The notes under the pieces were generated by a model. It was not told the origin of the DNA. It searched no databases and worked only from the letters and a program-made list of their open reading frames with translations. Below are positions 1 through 5,277 of a DNA stretch of 5,277 bases, in pieces (the stretch's first letter is position 1; each line of letters starts with the position of its first letter). The position numbers were made by a program, and so were the translations under genes. Location: positions 1 to 5,277 of the forward strand of contig JAQZAY010000269.1 of assembly GCA_029239415.1 (NCBI GenBank), given 5' to 3'. Origin of the DNA: Pseudomonas sp. (lineage in GTDB: Bacteria; Pseudomonadota; Gammaproteobacteria; Pseudomonadales; Pseudomonadaceae).

Positions 1-1
1 G

Positions 2-1303
2 CACCCCCTGCTGAAGAAGCGCAACAAGTCCGGCTGGCAGACGCGCGAACTGCTCAACCAGTATTTCGACACGCCGGAGCGCGACCTCGCCGCAGCCAAG
101 GTCGCCCTGCGCCTGCGCCGCGATGGCGACGCCATCATCCAGACGCTCAAGTGCCGTGGCCAGAGCGTGGCCGGCCTGTCCGAGCGCAGCGAGTACGAAT
201 GGCCGCTGGAGAAGGTCAAGCTCGACCTGAAGAAGCTCGACGACAGCTGCTGGCCCGAAGCCCTGCGCGACTTGGACAAGAAGCGCATCAAGCCGTTGTT
301 CACCACCGACTTCACCCGCGAGGTCGCGGAAATCGCCTGGGGCCGCGGCAAGAGCAAGGTGGTCATCGAAGCGGCGCTCGACCAGGGCTTCGTGATCGTC
401 GGCAAGCACAAGGAAGCGATCAGCGAGCTGGAGCTGGAATTGCGCGAAGGCGCACCGGAGGCGCTGCTCGAGCTGGCCGCCGAACTGGCCGCCAGCCTGC
501 CGCTGATGCCCTGCGACATCAGCAAGGCCGAACGCGGCTACCGTCTGCTCGACCCCGTCCACCACACGCTGGACCTGCCGGTCAGCGAGCTGGACGTCGA
601 CATGACGCTGGACGATGCCTTCGCGGCCCTGGCCTGGCAGTTGCTGGGCAGCAGCCAGCGCCTGGCCGAGCAGTACCGCCACACCGGCCACTGGCGCCTG
701 CTGCAGGACTGGGTCGACTGCCTGGGCGAGCTGCGCGCGCTGGTCACCACCCTGGGCCAGGCCGCCCCGCGTGTCACCACCAACACCCTGCGCACGAGCC
801 TCGACGCGCTGCTCGAAGACTGGCGCCCCCTGGTGCTGGCCGGCAACGACGACGAAGACGTGCGCCGCGCCGCGCCCGAGCAGTTCGCCGACGAACTGCT
901 GGAAACCCGCTGGGGGCAGTTCTCCCTCGAGACCGCGCGCTGGCTGTCGGCGCGTGCCTGGACCGTGGGCCGTACCAACCGTGGCGAGCGCCAGGGCCGT
1001 GCGCAACTGGGCAACTGGCTGACGCACCAGCTGGGTGCCGAAGCCCGTGACCTGCAACTGCCACGCTACAACCAGCAGCCGGAAGACCTGGCCGAACAGC
1101 TGCCGCGCATCGAGCGCCTGCTGGCCTGGCTGCACCATGCGCGCCAGGTGCTCGAGGTGCCGCAGGTGGACCGTCTGTACGGTGACCTGGTCAAGCTGCA
1201 CCAGTTGGCCAACCAGCCGCTGGGTGAGGAGGTGCTGGCCGCCCGTGTCGAGCTGACTCACGTGATCAACCAGAGCCGCGCCTGGAAGCAGTTGGTCGGC
1301 TAG
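2..1303 (+). CDS. CYTH-CHAD protein, YgiF-like inorganic triphosphatase (5' end missing)
   Basis: The reading frame is open from the window edge to TAG at 1301-1303, giving 433 visible residues. The first third is a CYTH (triphosphate tunnel metalloenzyme) domain: LLNQYFDTPERDL (~18-30), ALRLRRDG (~35-42), LFTTDFTRE (~99-107), VIEAALDQGF (~121-130) and SELELELREG (~141-150). From memory, these blocks line up in order with E. coli YgiF, as does SKAERGYRL near 174-182. About 30 N-terminal residues lie outside the window, including the expected ExExK metal/phosphate motif, so that motif cannot be checked. From ~200 to the end is a helical, His/Arg-rich CHAD domain (for example RHTGHWRLLQDWVDCLGELR), a type known to bind polyphosphate. 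By family, the enzyme would hydrolyse inorganic triphosphate in the cytoplasm. Its 3' end overlaps the opposing regulator gene by four bases. The family call is firm; the substrate is by homology only. Confidence 0.92.
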   Translation, partial: HPLLKKRNKSGWQTRELLNQYFDTPERDLAAAKVALRLRRDGDAIIQTLKCRGQSVAGLSERSEYEWPLEKVKLDLKKLDDSCWPEALRDLDKKRIKPLFTTDFTREVAEIAWGRGKSKVVIEAALDQGFVIVGKHKEAISELELELREGAPEALLELAAELAASLPLMPCDISKAERGYRLLDPVHHTLDLPVSELDVDMTLDDAFAALAWQLLGSSQRLAEQYRHTGHWRLLQDWVDCLGELRALVTTLGQAAPRVTTNTLRTSLDALLEDWRPLVLAGNDDEDVRRAAPEQFADELLETRWGQFSLETARWLSARAWTVGRTNRGERQGRAQLGNWLTHQLGAEARDLQLPRYNQQPEDLAEQLPRIERLLAWLHHARQVLEVPQVDRLYGDLVKLHQLANQPLGEEVLAARVELTHVINQSRAWKQLVG

Positions 1304-1776
1304 GCCCGCCCCGTCAACGGCAGGCAGGTCGTGGCCTTGATCTCGGACAGGGCCACGATCGAGTTGACCTCCTGGATCCCCGGCACATTCGACAGCTTTT
1401 CGAAGAAGAACCGCTCGTAGGCCTCGATGTCCGGGGTGACGATCCGCAGCATGAAGTCCACCGACCCCATCAGCACGTGACACTCCAGCACCTCGGGAAA
1501 GCCGCGGATCGCCTCGGTGAACTCGGCGAAGTTGGAGCGCCCGTGGGCGTTGAGCTTGACCTCGGCGAAGATCTGCGTGTTCAGGCCGACCTTCTTTCGG
1601 TCCAGCAAGGTCACCTGCCCGCGGATCACGCCCTCTTCCTTCAAACGCTGCACCCGGCGCCAGCAGGGTGATTGCGACAGCCCGACTCGCTCGGCCAGTT
1701 GCGCGCTGGACAGCGAAGCGTCTTCTTGCAGCAACGCCAGGATCCGGCGGTCGTAGGCATCCAACTCACTGTGCAT
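1300..1776 (-). CDS. Lrp/AsnC family transcriptional regulator
   Basis: This is a 158-residue DNA-binding regulator of typical Lrp/AsnC length. It begins MHSELDAYDRRILALLQ, the usual family opening. A winged helix-turn-helix spans ~23-45 (SAQLAERVGLSQSPCWRRV), followed by a linker strand and a RAM (ACT-like) effector and oligomerisation domain at ~66-150. That domain contains the characteristic G-S-V-D-F turn at 104-108. The start at 1776 is preferred: it has a GAG-type Shine-Dalgarno about 9 bases upstream. An in-frame ATG at 1815 would add 13 residues unlike the family and lacks a ribosome binding site. The gene diverges from the ACT-like gene across 127 bases and converges on the triphosphatase gene with overlapping stops. 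Members often sense amino acids and autoregulate; the ligand and targets here cannot be read from sequence. It resembles generic Lrp paralogs, so no symbol is given. Confidence 0.95.
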   Translation of the reverse strand: MHSELDAYDRRILALLQEDASLSSAQLAERVGLSQSPCWRRVQRLKEEGVIRGQVTLLDRKKVGLNTQIFAEVKLNAHGRSNFAEFTEAIRGFPEVLECHVLMGSVDFMLRIVTPDIEAYERFFFEKLSNVPGIQEVNSIVALSEIKATTCLPLTGRA

Positions 1777-1903
1777 GACTGTTTCTCGAATGGGCAGATT
1801 GGCGACCAGTATCATGCGCCGATGGGCTTTTTTCGAGCGTCATGAGCGAAACATTGCCAGAACCGGCATGGGAAAATGCGTCATCTGTCCTGGAGCGCCT
1901 GCC
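1777..1903. promoter_or_regulatory. Divergent control region between lrp-type gene and ACT-like gene
   Basis: This non-coding stretch of 127 bases separates two divergent start codons and must carry the promoters of both genes unless they are transcribed from further away. It is less GC-rich than its surroundings, with a T6 run at 1828-1833. ATGGGC occurs twice in direct orientation, at 1790-1795 and 1822-1827 (32 bases apart, about three helical turns), with the near copy ATGGGA at 1868-1873. GAGCG is repeated nine bases apart at about 1835-1848. A TTGCCA at 1854-1859 could be a -35 for the plus-strand gene, but no good -10 follows at 16-18 bases. On the minus strand, GATACT near 1809-1814 is a weak -10 candidate. 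No exact promoter is called. Phased repeats suit an Lrp-type octamer, which is inference. Confidence 0.45.
1892..1895 (+). promoter_or_regulatory. Ribosome binding site of the ACT-like gene
   Basis: GGAG lies eight bases before the ATG at 1904. It selects this start over the longer open frame that begins at 1775, whose extra 43 residues (Arg- and Met-rich, running through the promoter region) do not look coding. Confidence 0.8.
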
Positions 1904-2218
1904 ATGCCCAACCCTGAACGCCTTTTCGTGCAAGACGCTTTCGATACCCACCCTGCCCCTGCGGAAGTCCGCTACTGGCTCAGCGCCGAGGCCGAGTCCG
2001 ACAGCGTCTGCCGGGTGCTCAACCTGTTCGCCCTGCAAACGCTGATGCCGCACGAACTGCACGTGCGTCAACGGGGCGACCTGCTGGACATGGAAATTGC
2101 CGTGAGCGGGCTGACGGCGCCACGGGCGCAATTGATCGCGCGCAAGATCCGTAACCTGATCTGCGTCGATGACGCCAGCGTACGCTGCCAACCGCTGCTG
2201 ACCGACGCCTGCGTGTGA
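1904..2218 (+). CDS. Small stand-alone ACT-like domain protein, function unknown
   Basis: This 104-residue cytoplasmic protein starts MPNPERLFVQDAF and has no signal peptide or membrane segment. After a short leader of ~20 residues, the predicted secondary structure reads beta (EVRYWLSAEAE, 21-31), alpha (SVCRVLNLFALQTL, 34-47), beta (HELHVRQRGD, 50-59), beta (LLDMEIAVSG, 60-69), alpha (PRAQLIARKIRNLI, 73-86), beta (DASVRCQ, 90-96). This is the ferredoxin-like order of ACT domains, and the spacing resembles the small regulatory subunit of acetolactate synthase (IlvM type). No catalytic domain is attached. The gene is read divergently from an Lrp-type regulator, whose own effector domain is ACT-like, so both may respond to an amino acid. 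That link is inference. I do not recognise a named family. The gene itself is well supported by its ribosome binding site, codon use and clean stop. Confidence 0.85.
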   Translation: MPNPERLFVQDAFDTHPAPAEVRYWLSAEAESDSVCRVLNLFALQTLMPHELHVRQRGDLLDMEIAVSGLTAPRAQLIARKIRNLICVDDASVRCQPLLTDACV

Positions 2219-2254
2219 GGTGCAAGACGCGGTAACGATTGCGTCCCCCCGGTG

Positions 2255-2295
2255 AGGTCATGAGCCGCTAGCCTTGCTGGCGTCGATCATGACTT
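2255..2295 (+). other. 41-base two-part stem-loop in the secretion-ATPase leader
   Basis: The outer arms GTCATGA (2257-2263) and TCATGAC (2287-2293) are perfect inverted repeats, extended outward by a G-U pair (2256/2294) and an A-U pair (2255/2295). The inner stem CGCTAGC (2266-2272) pairs with GCTGGCG (2276-2282), with one G-U pair and a CTT loop. G2264-C2284 can bridge the two stems across a C/T mismatch and a two-base bulge. That makes 17 pairs in total. The structure ends four bases before the AAGGA of the downstream gene. No U-tract follows on either strand, so it is a poor intrinsic terminator. Its role is unknown: it may be a leader structure, an mRNA-stability element, a protein-binding site, or a weak terminator for the upstream gene. 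Confidence 0.6.
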
Positions 2296-2298
2296 GGC

Positions 2299-2303
2299 AA
2301 GGA
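2299..2303 (+). promoter_or_regulatory. Ribosome binding site that sets the GspE-like start
   Basis: AAGGA is nine bases before the ATG at 2313 and is the best Shine-Dalgarno in this leader. In-frame upstream candidates (TTG at 2274, ATG at 2289) have no comparable site and lie inside the stem-loop, so 2313 is chosen. Confidence 0.75.
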
Positions 2304-2312
2304 CGCCCGCCC

Positions 2313-3995
2313 ATGCACACACCTGACGACGGGTCGCTCGACCTGCATCGCCTGCTCGACCGCCTGGTCGACACCGCACGCCTCACCCCTGCCCAGGCCG
2401 CCCGGGCACGCGATCGTCCGCTGGCCGCCGAACACCCCCTTGAACACCTGGCGACCTTCGGCTTCGAGGACGCGCTGCACGCTGGCCAGACCTGGAACCT
2501 CGAACGCCTGGGTCAGTGGCTGGCCGATCAGGTAGGCCAGCCGTACCTGCGCCTCGATCCCCTGCAGATGGACCTGACCCGCGTCACTGGGCTGGTCTCG
2601 CCAGGTTTCGCCCAGCGCCATGGCATCCTGCCGGTAGCGGTCGACGAGGCCGGCGTGACCATCGCCAGCGCCCAGCCTTATCGTCGGGACTGGGAGGCCG
2701 ACCTGGCCCAAGGCCTCGGCCGTCCGGTCCGGCGTGTACTGGCCTGCCCACGCCAGCTGCGGCAACTGGGCCAAACCCTGTTCCGCCTGGCCGAATCGGT
2801 CCAGGGCGCCCATCAGCGCCAGGCCAACGACCTGGTCGAGCTCGAACACCTGCTGGCGCTGGGCCAAGGGTCTTCCGACAGTGCCCCCCAGGAAGCGCAT
2901 GTGGTGCACATCGTCGACTGGATACTGCAATACGCCATCGAGCAGCGAGCCAGCGACATTCACCTGGAACCACGTCAGGACCAGGCCCACCTGCGTTACC
3001 GGATCGATGGCCTGCTGCATCGGGTCTACACGTTTCCAGGCGGCATCGCCCTGGCACTGACCAGCCGGCTGAAGCACCTGGCGCGCATGAACGTCGCGGA
3101 AAAACGCCGGCCGCAAGATGGCCGTCTGCGCACCCGGCTGCCGAGCGGCGACGAGGTGGAGCTGCGCCTGTCGACGCTGCCCACGCCGTTCGGCGAGAAG
3201 CTGGTGCTGCGGCTGTTCGATGCCTTGCAGCTTCGACAAGGCCTGCCTGGCCTGGGGCTGGAGGGCGAGTTGCTGACGCGCTGGCAAGGGCTGCTGCAGC
3301 GCCCCCATGGCCTGCTGCTGGTGACCGGCCCCACGGGTTCGGGCAAGACCAGTACGCTGTACGCGAGCCTGAAGTGGCTGGCAGGGCCGACTGTCAACCT
3401 GTGCACCATCGAGGACCCGATCGAGCGCCTGGACCCGGCGTTCAACCAGTTGCAGGTCCAGCCTCACCTGGAGCTGGACTTCGCCGCCGGCGTGCGCGCG
3501 CTGCTGCGCCAGGACCCCGACATCCTCATGATCGGCGAGATCCGCGACGCCAGCACGGCCCAGGTGGCGGTGCAGGCCGCCCTGACCGGCCACCTGGTGC
3601 TGTCGACGCTACACACCAACGATGCCTGCAGTGCGATCGCGCGGTTGCGTGACCTGGGCGTGGCCGACTACCTGATCAAGGCCACGTTGCTGGGCGTCAT
3701 GGCGCAACGCCTGGTGCGCGCGCCATGTCCGGCATGCCAGGGCACGGGGACGCAGGGCCAGGGCGCCTGTGCGACCTGCCGGGGGACGGCGAGCCAGGGT
3801 CGTACCGGACTGTTCGAGCTGTTGGTGATGACCGACGGTGTACGTCGGGCGCTCACCCCCCAGGGCGATCTGACGGCGCTGCGGCAGCAGGCCGAGCGTG
3901 AGGGACTGTGGAGCCTGCGCCGCAGCGGCCAGGACAAGGTCGAGCGCGGATTGACCTGCGCCGAAGAGGTGCGACGGGTCTGCGACGAGGCTTGA
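2313..3995 (+). CDS. GspE/PulE/PilB-family secretion ATPase (orphan)
   Basis: This 560-residue cytoplasmic AAA-like hexameric ATPase belongs to the type II secretion / type IV pilus assembly family and is close to the usual family length. A GspE-type N-terminal domain lies at ~60-160. The core follows: ASDIHLEP (213-220), RYRIDG (228-233), the stretch around RRPQDGR (265-271), Walker A GPTGSGKT (339-346, Lys345), the Asp-box/Walker B region DILMIGEIRD (403-412, with Glu409), and the His box TGHLVLSTLHTND (425-437). A Cys4 zinc site follows at Cys472, Cys475, Cys486 and Cys489, then GRTGLFELL. All catalytic motifs are intact, so it should hydrolyse ATP. The Cys pairs are only 10 residues apart, shorter than typical for GspE or PilB. 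No c-di-GMP-type MshEN repeat is obvious. No pseudopilin, GspF-like platform or secretin gene is adjacent, so its partner system cannot be named. A small exported protein gene follows 71 bases downstream. Confidence 0.95.
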   Translation: MHTPDDGSLDLHRLLDRLVDTARLTPAQAARARDRPLAAEHPLEHLATFGFEDALHAGQTWNLERLGQWLADQVGQPYLRLDPLQMDLTRVTGLVSPGFAQRHGILPVAVDEAGVTIASAQPYRRDWEADLAQGLGRPVRRVLACPRQLRQLGQTLFRLAESVQGAHQRQANDLVELEHLLALGQGSSDSAPQEAHVVHIVDWILQYAIEQRASDIHLEPRQDQAHLRYRIDGLLHRVYTFPGGIALALTSRLKHLARMNVAEKRRPQDGRLRTRLPSGDEVELRLSTLPTPFGEKLVLRLFDALQLRQGLPGLGLEGELLTRWQGLLQRPHGLLLVTGPTGSGKTSTLYASLKWLAGPTVNLCTIEDPIERLDPAFNQLQVQPHLELDFAAGVRALLRQDPDILMIGEIRDASTAQVAVQAALTGHLVLSTLHTNDACSAIARLRDLGVADYLIKATLLGVMAQRLVRAPCPACQGTGTQGQGACATCRGTASQGRTGLFELLVMTDGVRRALTPQGDLTALRQQAEREGLWSLRRSGQDKVERGLTCAEEVRRVCDEA

Positions 3996-4055
3996 GCGCC
4001 TCAGGGAACTTGATGTCCTGCGCACGCTCGAAGGGGCACCCATCGATGCCTTGCC

Positions 4056-4062
4056 AAGGTGA
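4056..4062 (+). promoter_or_regulatory. Ribosome binding site of the small exported protein gene
   Basis: AAGGTGA ends four bases before the ATG at 4067 (seven bases counting from AAGG). It selects the start that places a signal peptide at the N-terminus. The frame is open further upstream into the ATPase gene, but that extension is unlike a protein start. Confidence 0.75.
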
Positions 4063-4066
4063 CCCC

Positions 4067-4381
4067 ATGCGTCTGAATACACTGATCGCCGCTGCTGCCC
4101 TGCTCGCCCTTCCCATCAGCTCGGCCATGGCCGACGGCTTCTGGCGCGACGTGCTCTCGTCGGGCGCGACCACGGCCTCGACCTACCTGACCTCCAGGGA
4201 CCACAAGCTGGTCGCCGCCGCCCGGGACGATGCGGGCAGCTACGTCGCCAGCCAGGGCGCAATCCGTGGCCCGTACCTGGAGGCAGCGCTGCACCGGGTG
4301 CGTGCCGAGCAGCCCGATTTGCAAGCCAGCGACATGGCGCTGGCCAGCGCGATCCTGGCCAGCGGCACCACGCAGCCATGA
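4067..4381 (+). CDS. Small exported protein, probable DUF2388 family
   Basis: This is a 104-residue precursor. Residues 1-22 form a clear Sec signal peptide: Arg2, a hydrophobic core of Ala/Leu/Ile (5-16), and the signal peptidase I site AMA before Asp23. There is no cysteine, so it is not a lipoprotein. The mature part of ~82 residues begins DGFWRDVLSSGATT and contains KLVAAARDDAGSYVASQGAIRGPYLEAALHRVR as successive blocks at 47-79, then a C-terminal helix with LQASDMALASAILA (85-98). This pattern matches my memory of DUF2388, a family of roughly 100-residue proteins present in several copies per Pseudomonas genome, function unknown. The protein is expected in the periplasm or outside the cell. 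It follows the secretion ATPase in the same direction and may share its transcript. The family name is by recall and should be read as probable; the secreted nature is well supported. Confidence 0.82.
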   Translation: MRLNTLIAAAALLALPISSAMADGFWRDVLSSGATTASTYLTSRDHKLVAAARDDAGSYVASQGAIRGPYLEAALHRVRAEQPDLQASDMALASAILASGTTQP

Positions 4382-4404
4382 GCCACCCACGTGCCTGAAC
4401 CGCA

Positions 4405-5277
4405 TCAGTCCAGCCCGAGGTGCTTGGTCTGGGGTGCCCACCACATCGACGTGACCAGCCCGACCAGCGGGAAGAGCGACGCGATCAGCAACGTCGTGGA
4501 AATCCCCAGGTGCTGCAGGGTAACCGGCAGCAGGTAGGTCGCCCCCGCTGCGCCGATCCGGCTGAATGCCGCTGCGAAGCCGACGCCGGTGCTGCGGAAC
4601 CGGGTCTCGAACATCTCCGGTGGGTACACGTACTGGATGTTGTTCGAGCCGGTGATCACCAGCACGAACACCCCGAACAGCACCAGCGACGCCAGCGGCG
4701 GCGGATTGCCCCAGAGCCCGAGTACCAGCAGCAAGGCGAACATGGCCGCGAAGGTGGAGATGACGAACGTGCGTCGCGACACCCTGGACAGCCACCACAG
4801 CCCCAGCAAGGCGCCAAGGATCTGTACCCCGTTCATCTGCAGGTCGGTGGAGAATCCATCGTTGACCCCCAGGCTGTCCAGCACCGGCAGGATGAAGGTG
4901 AAGATGGCGAACATCGGGCCGACCTGACAGAACCAGAACAGGCCGGCGTACAGCACCCGCCGCCCATCGTTCTCGGCGAAGAATTGACGCAGTGTCGTTT
5001 CGCCGTGTACCTGCTTGACGCTGGGCAGGCCGTATTCGGGCCCGTAGCGGCGATGCACGATGGCCAGGGCTTCCTGCTCGCGCCCCCGGCTTTGCAGCCA
5101 GCGAGGCGACTCGGGGATGGCGAAGCGGATGAGCAACGTCACCAGGGCCGGGATCGCACTGCTGGCGAGCAGGCCGCGCCAGGCCTCGGGCGACCAGAAA
5201 TGCCCGACGAAGAACGCCGCGACGAACCCCACGAACCAGAACAGCGCGATGCTGCCCAGCAACAGGCTGCGGTGCCG
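4405..5277 (-). CDS. MFS transporter, sugar-porter-like (N-terminal part missing)
   Basis: The frame is open from the window's right edge to TGA at 4405-4407 (minus strand), giving 290 visible residues. It is an inner-membrane secondary transporter. Eight hydrophobic segments are visible, at about 5-27, 33-53, 108-136, 149-163, 170-189, 195-216, 231-256 and 260-281. They correspond to TM5-TM12 of a 12-helix MFS protein. PESPRWL (55-61) after the second segment is the sugar-porter signature that follows TM6. SRVSRR (164-169) is a degenerate form of the loop 8-9 R-x-G-R-R motif. YPPEMFETRFRSTG (218-231) matches the TM10-TM11 loop seen in sugar and aromatic-acid metabolite:proton symporters. Roughly 140-160 N-terminal residues and the promoter lie outside. 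The substrate cannot be assigned: sugar, nicotinate-like or aromatic acid all remain possible. The gene converges on the small exported protein gene with 23 bases between stops. Confidence 0.92.
   Translation of the reverse strand, partial: RHRSLLLGSIALFWFVGFVAAFFVGHFWSPEAWRGLLASSAIPALVTLLIRFAIPESPRWLQSRGREQEALAIVHRRYGPEYGLPSVKQVHGETTLRQFFAENDGRRVLYAGLFWFCQVGPMFAIFTFILPVLDSLGVNDGFSTDLQMNGVQILGALLGLWWLSRVSRRTFVISTFAAMFALLLVLGLWGNPPPLASLVLFGVFVLVITGSNNIQYVYPPEMFETRFRSTGVGFAAAFSRIGAAGATYLLPVTLQHLGISTTLLIASLFPLVGLVTSMWWAPQTKHLGLD

Noticed and set aside
151..1050. 299-codon open frame in a second plus-strand frame
   Set aside because: It is Arg/Pro/Gly/Ala-rich and contained inside the CYTH-CHAD gene, whose frame has clear family motifs.
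1777..1815. Upstream in-frame start for the Lrp-type regulator
   Set aside because: The 13 added residues are not typical of the family and there is no Shine-Dalgarno before 1815, whereas the ATG at 1776 has one and gives the standard N-terminus.
1801..1833. Terminator-like arrangement: GGCG/CGCC stem followed by T6
   Set aside because: The stem has four pairs with a 12-base loop, and eight bases separate it from the T-run. It also sits in a divergent promoter region where no transcript would need to end.
2226..2245. Inverted repeat GACGC-N10-GCGTC after the ACT-like gene
   Set aside because: Only five pairs with a 10-base loop and a C-run instead of a T-run afterwards; too weak to call a terminator.
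2294..2310. Possible sigma-54 promoter (TGGCAAG with downstream GC)
   Set aside because: The GG-N10-GC spacing is off by one or more bases and the site overlaps the ribosome binding site of the ATPase gene, leaving no room for a leader.
2268..3593. 441-codon open frame on the minus strand
   Set aside because: It lies antisense to the well-supported secretion ATPase. Its translation is rich in Gln, Ala, Gly and Arg with no domain motifs, as expected opposite a GC-rich gene.
4031..4052. Palindrome CATCGATG and GGCA/TGCC mini-stem between the ATPase and exported-protein genes
   Set aside because: It is short with no T-run and could occur by chance. The 71-base gap holds no convincing promoter or terminator.
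4001..4798. 265-codon open frame on the minus strand
   Set aside because: It crosses both the exported-protein gene (antisense) and the MFS gene (wrong frame). Low-complexity Gly/Ala/Arg/Val composition, no motif and no ribosome binding site.

Overview
The window looks like chromosomal DNA of a fluorescent or putida-group Pseudomonas. This is inferred from the GC-rich, strongly GC-ending codon use, the compact gene spacing, and a small secreted protein resembling the Pseudomonas-enriched DUF2388 family. No RNA gene, insertion sequence, CRISPR array, prophage or attachment site is visible. The window is almost fully coding and is cut through a gene at each end.

Layout. (1) Positions 2-1303, plus strand: all but roughly the first 30 codons of a CYTH-CHAD protein of the YgiF inorganic triphosphatase type. 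(2) Positions 1300-1776, minus strand: an Lrp/AsnC regulator. It converges on gene 1, and the two stop codons share the palindrome CTAG. (3) Positions 1777-1903: a 127-base divergent control region. (4) Positions 1904-2218, plus strand: a 104-residue protein with an apparent stand-alone ACT-like (beta-alpha-beta-beta-alpha-beta) fold. (5) Positions 2219-2312: a leader with a 41-base stem-loop just before the next ribosome binding site. (6) Positions 2313-3995, plus strand: a GspE/PulE/PilB-type secretion ATPase with no secretion or pilus genes beside it. (7) Positions 4067-4381, plus strand: a small exported protein, probably DUF2388. (8) Positions 4405-5277, minus strand: the C-terminal two thirds (predicted TM5-TM12) of an MFS sugar-porter-like transporter.

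How the genes may work together. The regulator and the ACT-like gene share one divergent promoter region, so autoregulation plus control of the neighbour is plausible. The ATPase and the small exported protein are co-directional with a 71-base gap and may be co-transcribed. Nothing in the sequence shows that the ATPase exports that protein; its N-terminal signal looks like a Sec signal. The triphosphatase and the transporter have no evident functional tie to the rest.

The most unusual items are the stem-loop in the ATPase leader, the orphan status and shortened Cys4 zinc subdomain of the ATPase, the solo ACT-like protein beside an Lrp regulator, and the overlapping convergent stop codons. I found no convincing new multi-gene system.
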